Below, one piece after another: positions 62,009-64,000 of a stretch of DNA of 64,000 nt. The translations under genes and the position numbers were made by a program. The stretch is taken from the NCBI GenBank assembly GCA_017051695.1, contig JAFIDK010000006.1:186001-250000 (forward strand), written 5' to 3'. The stretch comes from Algoriphagus aestuarii (GTDB lineage Bacteria > Bacteroidota > Bacteroidia > Cytophagales > Cyclobacteriaceae). The notes beneath the pieces were generated by a model. The model saw nothing but the letters and a program-made list of their open reading frames with translations. It made no database searches and had not been told where the DNA came from. Every line of letters begins with the position of its first letter. The stretch's first letter is position 1.

Positions 62009-62929
62009 ATGAAAATCAACGTCTGTCTGATTCAGGACTCTCCGGAATTTTTTGACAAGGAAAAAACCTTCCTAAAAGTCGAAAAACTCTGTCGGAAATA
62101 CGCCAATGAAGGCCACCAACTTCTCGTTTTCCCTGAGTCATTTATTCCGGGATATCCGAGAGGGTTAAGCTTTGGTGCAAAAGTAGGTAGTCGAACGGAG
62201 GAGGGCAGAAATCTTTATCTGAAATATCACCAAAACAGTGTTGAATTGGAATCTGAGGATGAGGTCCGTTTGGAAAAACTCTGTCAGGATCTGCAGATCT
62301 ATTTAGTCATCGGAGTAACTGAAAGGAAGAAACAAAATGGTAGTTTATACTGCTCTATGCTCTATTTCTCTCCAAAAGGGCTTTTAGGCGTTCATCGAAA
62401 AATCAAACCAACCGGCACGGAACGCTTGATCTGGGCGGAAGATTCCGGAAAGTCCTTGGTCAGTTTTGATACGAAAATCGGCAAAATGGGAGGCCTTATC
62501 TGTTGGGAAAATTACATGCCTCTAGCGAGAATGGCGATGTATCAGCAGGGAATTGAAATCTATATAGCGCCGACTGCCGACTCCCGAGAAAACTGGATTG
62601 CCACCATGAAACATATTGCCTTGGAAGGTCGCTGTTTTGTTTTGGGATGTAATCAGTATTTCACCAAGTCCATGTATCCTCAAGAATACCAGCTGGAATT
62701 GGCACAAGAGCCCGAAGTTATTTGTGCCGGCGGATCTGTAATCGTTTCTCCAATGGGAGAAATTATAGCTGGGCCATTATTTGGTAAATCAGGAGCTTTA
62801 TGTGCCGAAATAGATCTATCTGCAATCGTAAAAAGTAAGTTGGACTTTGATCCGATTGGGCATTACAGTAGGGATGATATTTTTCATTTTCAGGCGCTAG
62901 GCCAACCAAAAATGAAATCTGAGGAATAA
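62009..62929 (+). CDS. Nitrilase-family carbon-nitrogen hydrolase
   Basis: A 306-residue enzyme from the ATG at 62009. The catalytic triad is E43 (in FPESF), K131 (in HRKIKPT) and C165 (in GLICWENYMPL). The CWENY context with an Arg-rich stretch after it is that of true nitrilases acting on nitriles rather than amidases. The product would be a carboxylate and ammonia. Substrate unknown; no nearby partner genes. Confidence 0.9.
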   Translation: MKINVCLIQDSPEFFDKEKTFLKVEKLCRKYANEGHQLLVFPESFIPGYPRGLSFGAKVGSRTEEGRNLYLKYHQNSVELESEDEVRLEKLCQDLQIYLVIGVTERKKQNGSLYCSMLYFSPKGLLGVHRKIKPTGTERLIWAEDSGKSLVSFDTKIGKMGGLICWENYMPLARMAMYQQGIEIYIAPTADSRENWIATMKHIALEGRCFVLGCNQYFTKSMYPQEYQLELAQEPEVICAGGSVIVSPMGEIIAGPLFGKSGALCAEIDLSAIVKSKLDFDPIGHYSRDDIFHFQALGQPKMKSEE

Positions 62930-63057
62930 GGATCGAGAACTTTTATCCCTGATTGGGTCTATGGGGAACATTCCTCTTGCAGCTTCATTTTTTGGAAAAG
63001 GTGTGAACCTTGCCAGAATTTTGGCTAGGATATGGAAAGTAGCAAAGCATGCATTAT

Positions 63058-63171
63058 ATGAAAGAGATGGCACCTAAAAGCAAAACATTGGAAAGTGGAT
63101 TAAAATACATCGCTTTCCTTTGCTACCTCTGGCTTATAGGAGGATTATTTGTCCGGTTTTTTATTCTTTGA
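63058..63171 (+). CDS. Possible very small membrane protein (37 residues)
   Basis: ATG at 63058, stop at 63169-63171. The sequence MKEMAPKSKTLESGLKYIAF followed by LCYLWLIGGLFVRFFIL is a basic head plus one hydrophobic helix. The stop is 2 bp from the stop of the convergent peptidase gene. No known family; such a frame can arise by chance. Confidence 0.35.
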   Translation: MKEMAPKSKTLESGLKYIAFLCYLWLIGGLFVRFFIL

Positions 63172-63173
63172 GC

Positions 63174-64000
63174 TTATTTTTCTTTCCACATCAGCCAGCC
63201 CCTCGGATCCACTTTAATCGGAGAGCTGCTGGAAACGAAAACAGGGGATGATCCTAAAGTGATTTTTTCCATGCCGTTTGAGGTTTTTATTTCCACAGGC
63301 ATCGTAAAATCAATCCCTTTCAGACTGACCATGAATCCGGTTTTCCCTTTCTTGCTGACCCGTACTTCTGGAAGTGAGGTAGTTTTCAGATAAAAATTCA
63401 AATACCCACTCTGATCCTGACCTGTGTAAGACTCGACAAATTGGATAAAGTCGTCTGTGTTTACTTGATTTTGGTAGGTAAATCGATCATCTGATATAAA
63501 AGCTTTTAACATAGGAAAAAACACTTCATCACCCAAAATCCCCCTCAGGCCATGGATTACTGCTGCTCCTTTGCTATAGATTTCTCCATGATAGGCTTCT
63601 TTTTCCGTACTATTTGGAGGTGATACGACCGGTTTGGAATGGGGAATAGATTTTAATACGGAAGCTGCTTGGGTAAAATACGCTTCAGAGCCTCCATGTG
63701 CCTCATAAAAAAGCCAGTCTGCAAAAGCAGTAAATCCCTCATGAATCCACATGTCTGCCCAGTCTCCCACCGACATTTTATTTCCAAACCACTCATGGCC
63801 TAGTTCGTGATGCAATAACCAATCGTACTGCACTTGTCCCATCGGAACAAACTGAAAATTATTACCATAAGCATTGATCGTTTGATGCTCCATGCCGAGG
63901 TAAGGAGTCTCCACCACTGCGATTTTATCATTCGGAAAAGGAAATGGGCCCAAATACTTCTCTTGGGTTTCGGTACTTATTTTTAGGACTTCAAGAAGAG
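63174..64000 (-). CDS. M1-family metallopeptidase (partial, N-terminus off the window)
   Basis: An open frame runs to the window edge without a stop, so the gene is cut at its 5' end; the TTG at 63953 is not the true start. Visible are the GAMEN-like 'GMEHQTINAYGNNF', the zinc motif HHELGHEWFGN (HExxH) and the third ligand Glu in 'DMWIHEGFTAFADWLFYE' 18 residues later, all of the M1 gluzincin class. It releases N-terminal amino acids from peptides. The part after the metal site is about 200 residues and includes a short C-terminal beta domain. Confidence 0.92.
   Translation of the reverse strand, partial: LLEVLKISTETQEKYLGPFPFPNDKIAVVETPYLGMEHQTINAYGNNFQFVPMGQVQYDWLLHHELGHEWFGNKMSVGDWADMWIHEGFTAFADWLFYEAHGGSEAYFTQAASVLKSIPHSKPVVSPPNSTEKEAYHGEIYSKGAAVIHGLRGILGDEVFFPMLKAFISDDRFTYQNQVNTDDFIQFVESYTGQDQSGYLNFYLKTTSLPEVRVSKKGKTGFMVSLKGIDFTMPVEIKTSNGMEKITLGSSPVFVSSSSPIKVDPRGWLMWKEK

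Noticed and set aside
63174-63953. Complete 259-residue peptidase starting at a TTG
   Set aside because: The frame stays open to the window edge with coding-like sequence, and the M1 domain is cut; it is a truncated gene.

Overview
The window looks like a chromosomal segment of a Bacteroidota bacterium, most likely Cytophagales/Cyclobacteriaceae (Algoriphagus-like). That placement is inferred from gene content and promoter style, not from a marker-gene comparison. Supporting signs are promoters of the TTTG-N~20-TAnnTTTG type, an ECF sigma/FecR/STN/TonB-receptor locus, lipoproteins and beta-propeller proteins typical of the phylum, bacillithiol-type genes (bshA and a ypdA-like reductase), and rhomboids next to mutL. 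No rRNA, tRNA, CRISPR array, transposase, integrase or replication origin was seen.

Layout. 1-12092 (minus strand) is the division and cell wall cluster mraZ-rsmH-ftsL-ftsI-murE-mraY-murD-ftsW-murG-murC-ftsQ, tightly packed with several 4-bp ATGA overlaps. It is headed by a three-unit GTGGG operator expected to bind MraZ. 12510-13730 is a thioredoxin-like lipoprotein. 13837-16380 is a BlaI/BlaR1-type pair in which three identical-geometry dyads (TACGA-N6-TCGTA) sit on the promoter and the sensor carries a seven-copy 18-residue repeat. 16534-19440 holds an Old Yellow Enzyme, an NRDE protein and a YpdA-like reductase. 19550-23145 is an AT-rich two-gene island: a large gamma-class adenine methyltransferase followed at once by a small PD-(D/E)XK nuclease-like protein. 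This is the best candidate for an uncharacterised restriction or defence unit.

23219-26606 holds a lipoprotein, an RluA-type pseudouridine synthase, a histidine phosphatase and glpR. 26733-30538 is the glycerol operon glpD-glpK-glpF, divergent from its likely regulator glpR: GlpF imports glycerol, GlpK phosphorylates it and GlpD oxidises it to DHAP. 30616-38863 contains an acyl-CoA dehydrogenase, an orphan TPR histidine kinase, a small membrane protein, a secreted alpha/beta hydrolase and a large BNR/sortilin-like propeller protein.

39041-46068 is a surface-signalling locus. An ECF sigma factor and a FecR anti-sigma are followed by an unusual STN/carboxypeptidase-like/16-residue-repeat protein, a repeat-only paralogue and a TonB-dependent-receptor-like protein. 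Related promoter-like motifs ending in TTGTC lie upstream of three transcription units, suggesting a self-contained sigma regulon.

46121-56048 (minus) contains an acyl-CoA ligase, a PQQ dehydrogenase with a built-in cytochrome c, a YeeZ-like reductase, an FA2H-like fatty acid hydroxylase, bshA and a GH3/serine-hydrolase fusion. 56329-60295 is a mutL operon with two rhomboid proteases. The window ends with a small barrel-like protein, rlmN, a nitrilase and a truncated M1 aminopeptidase.
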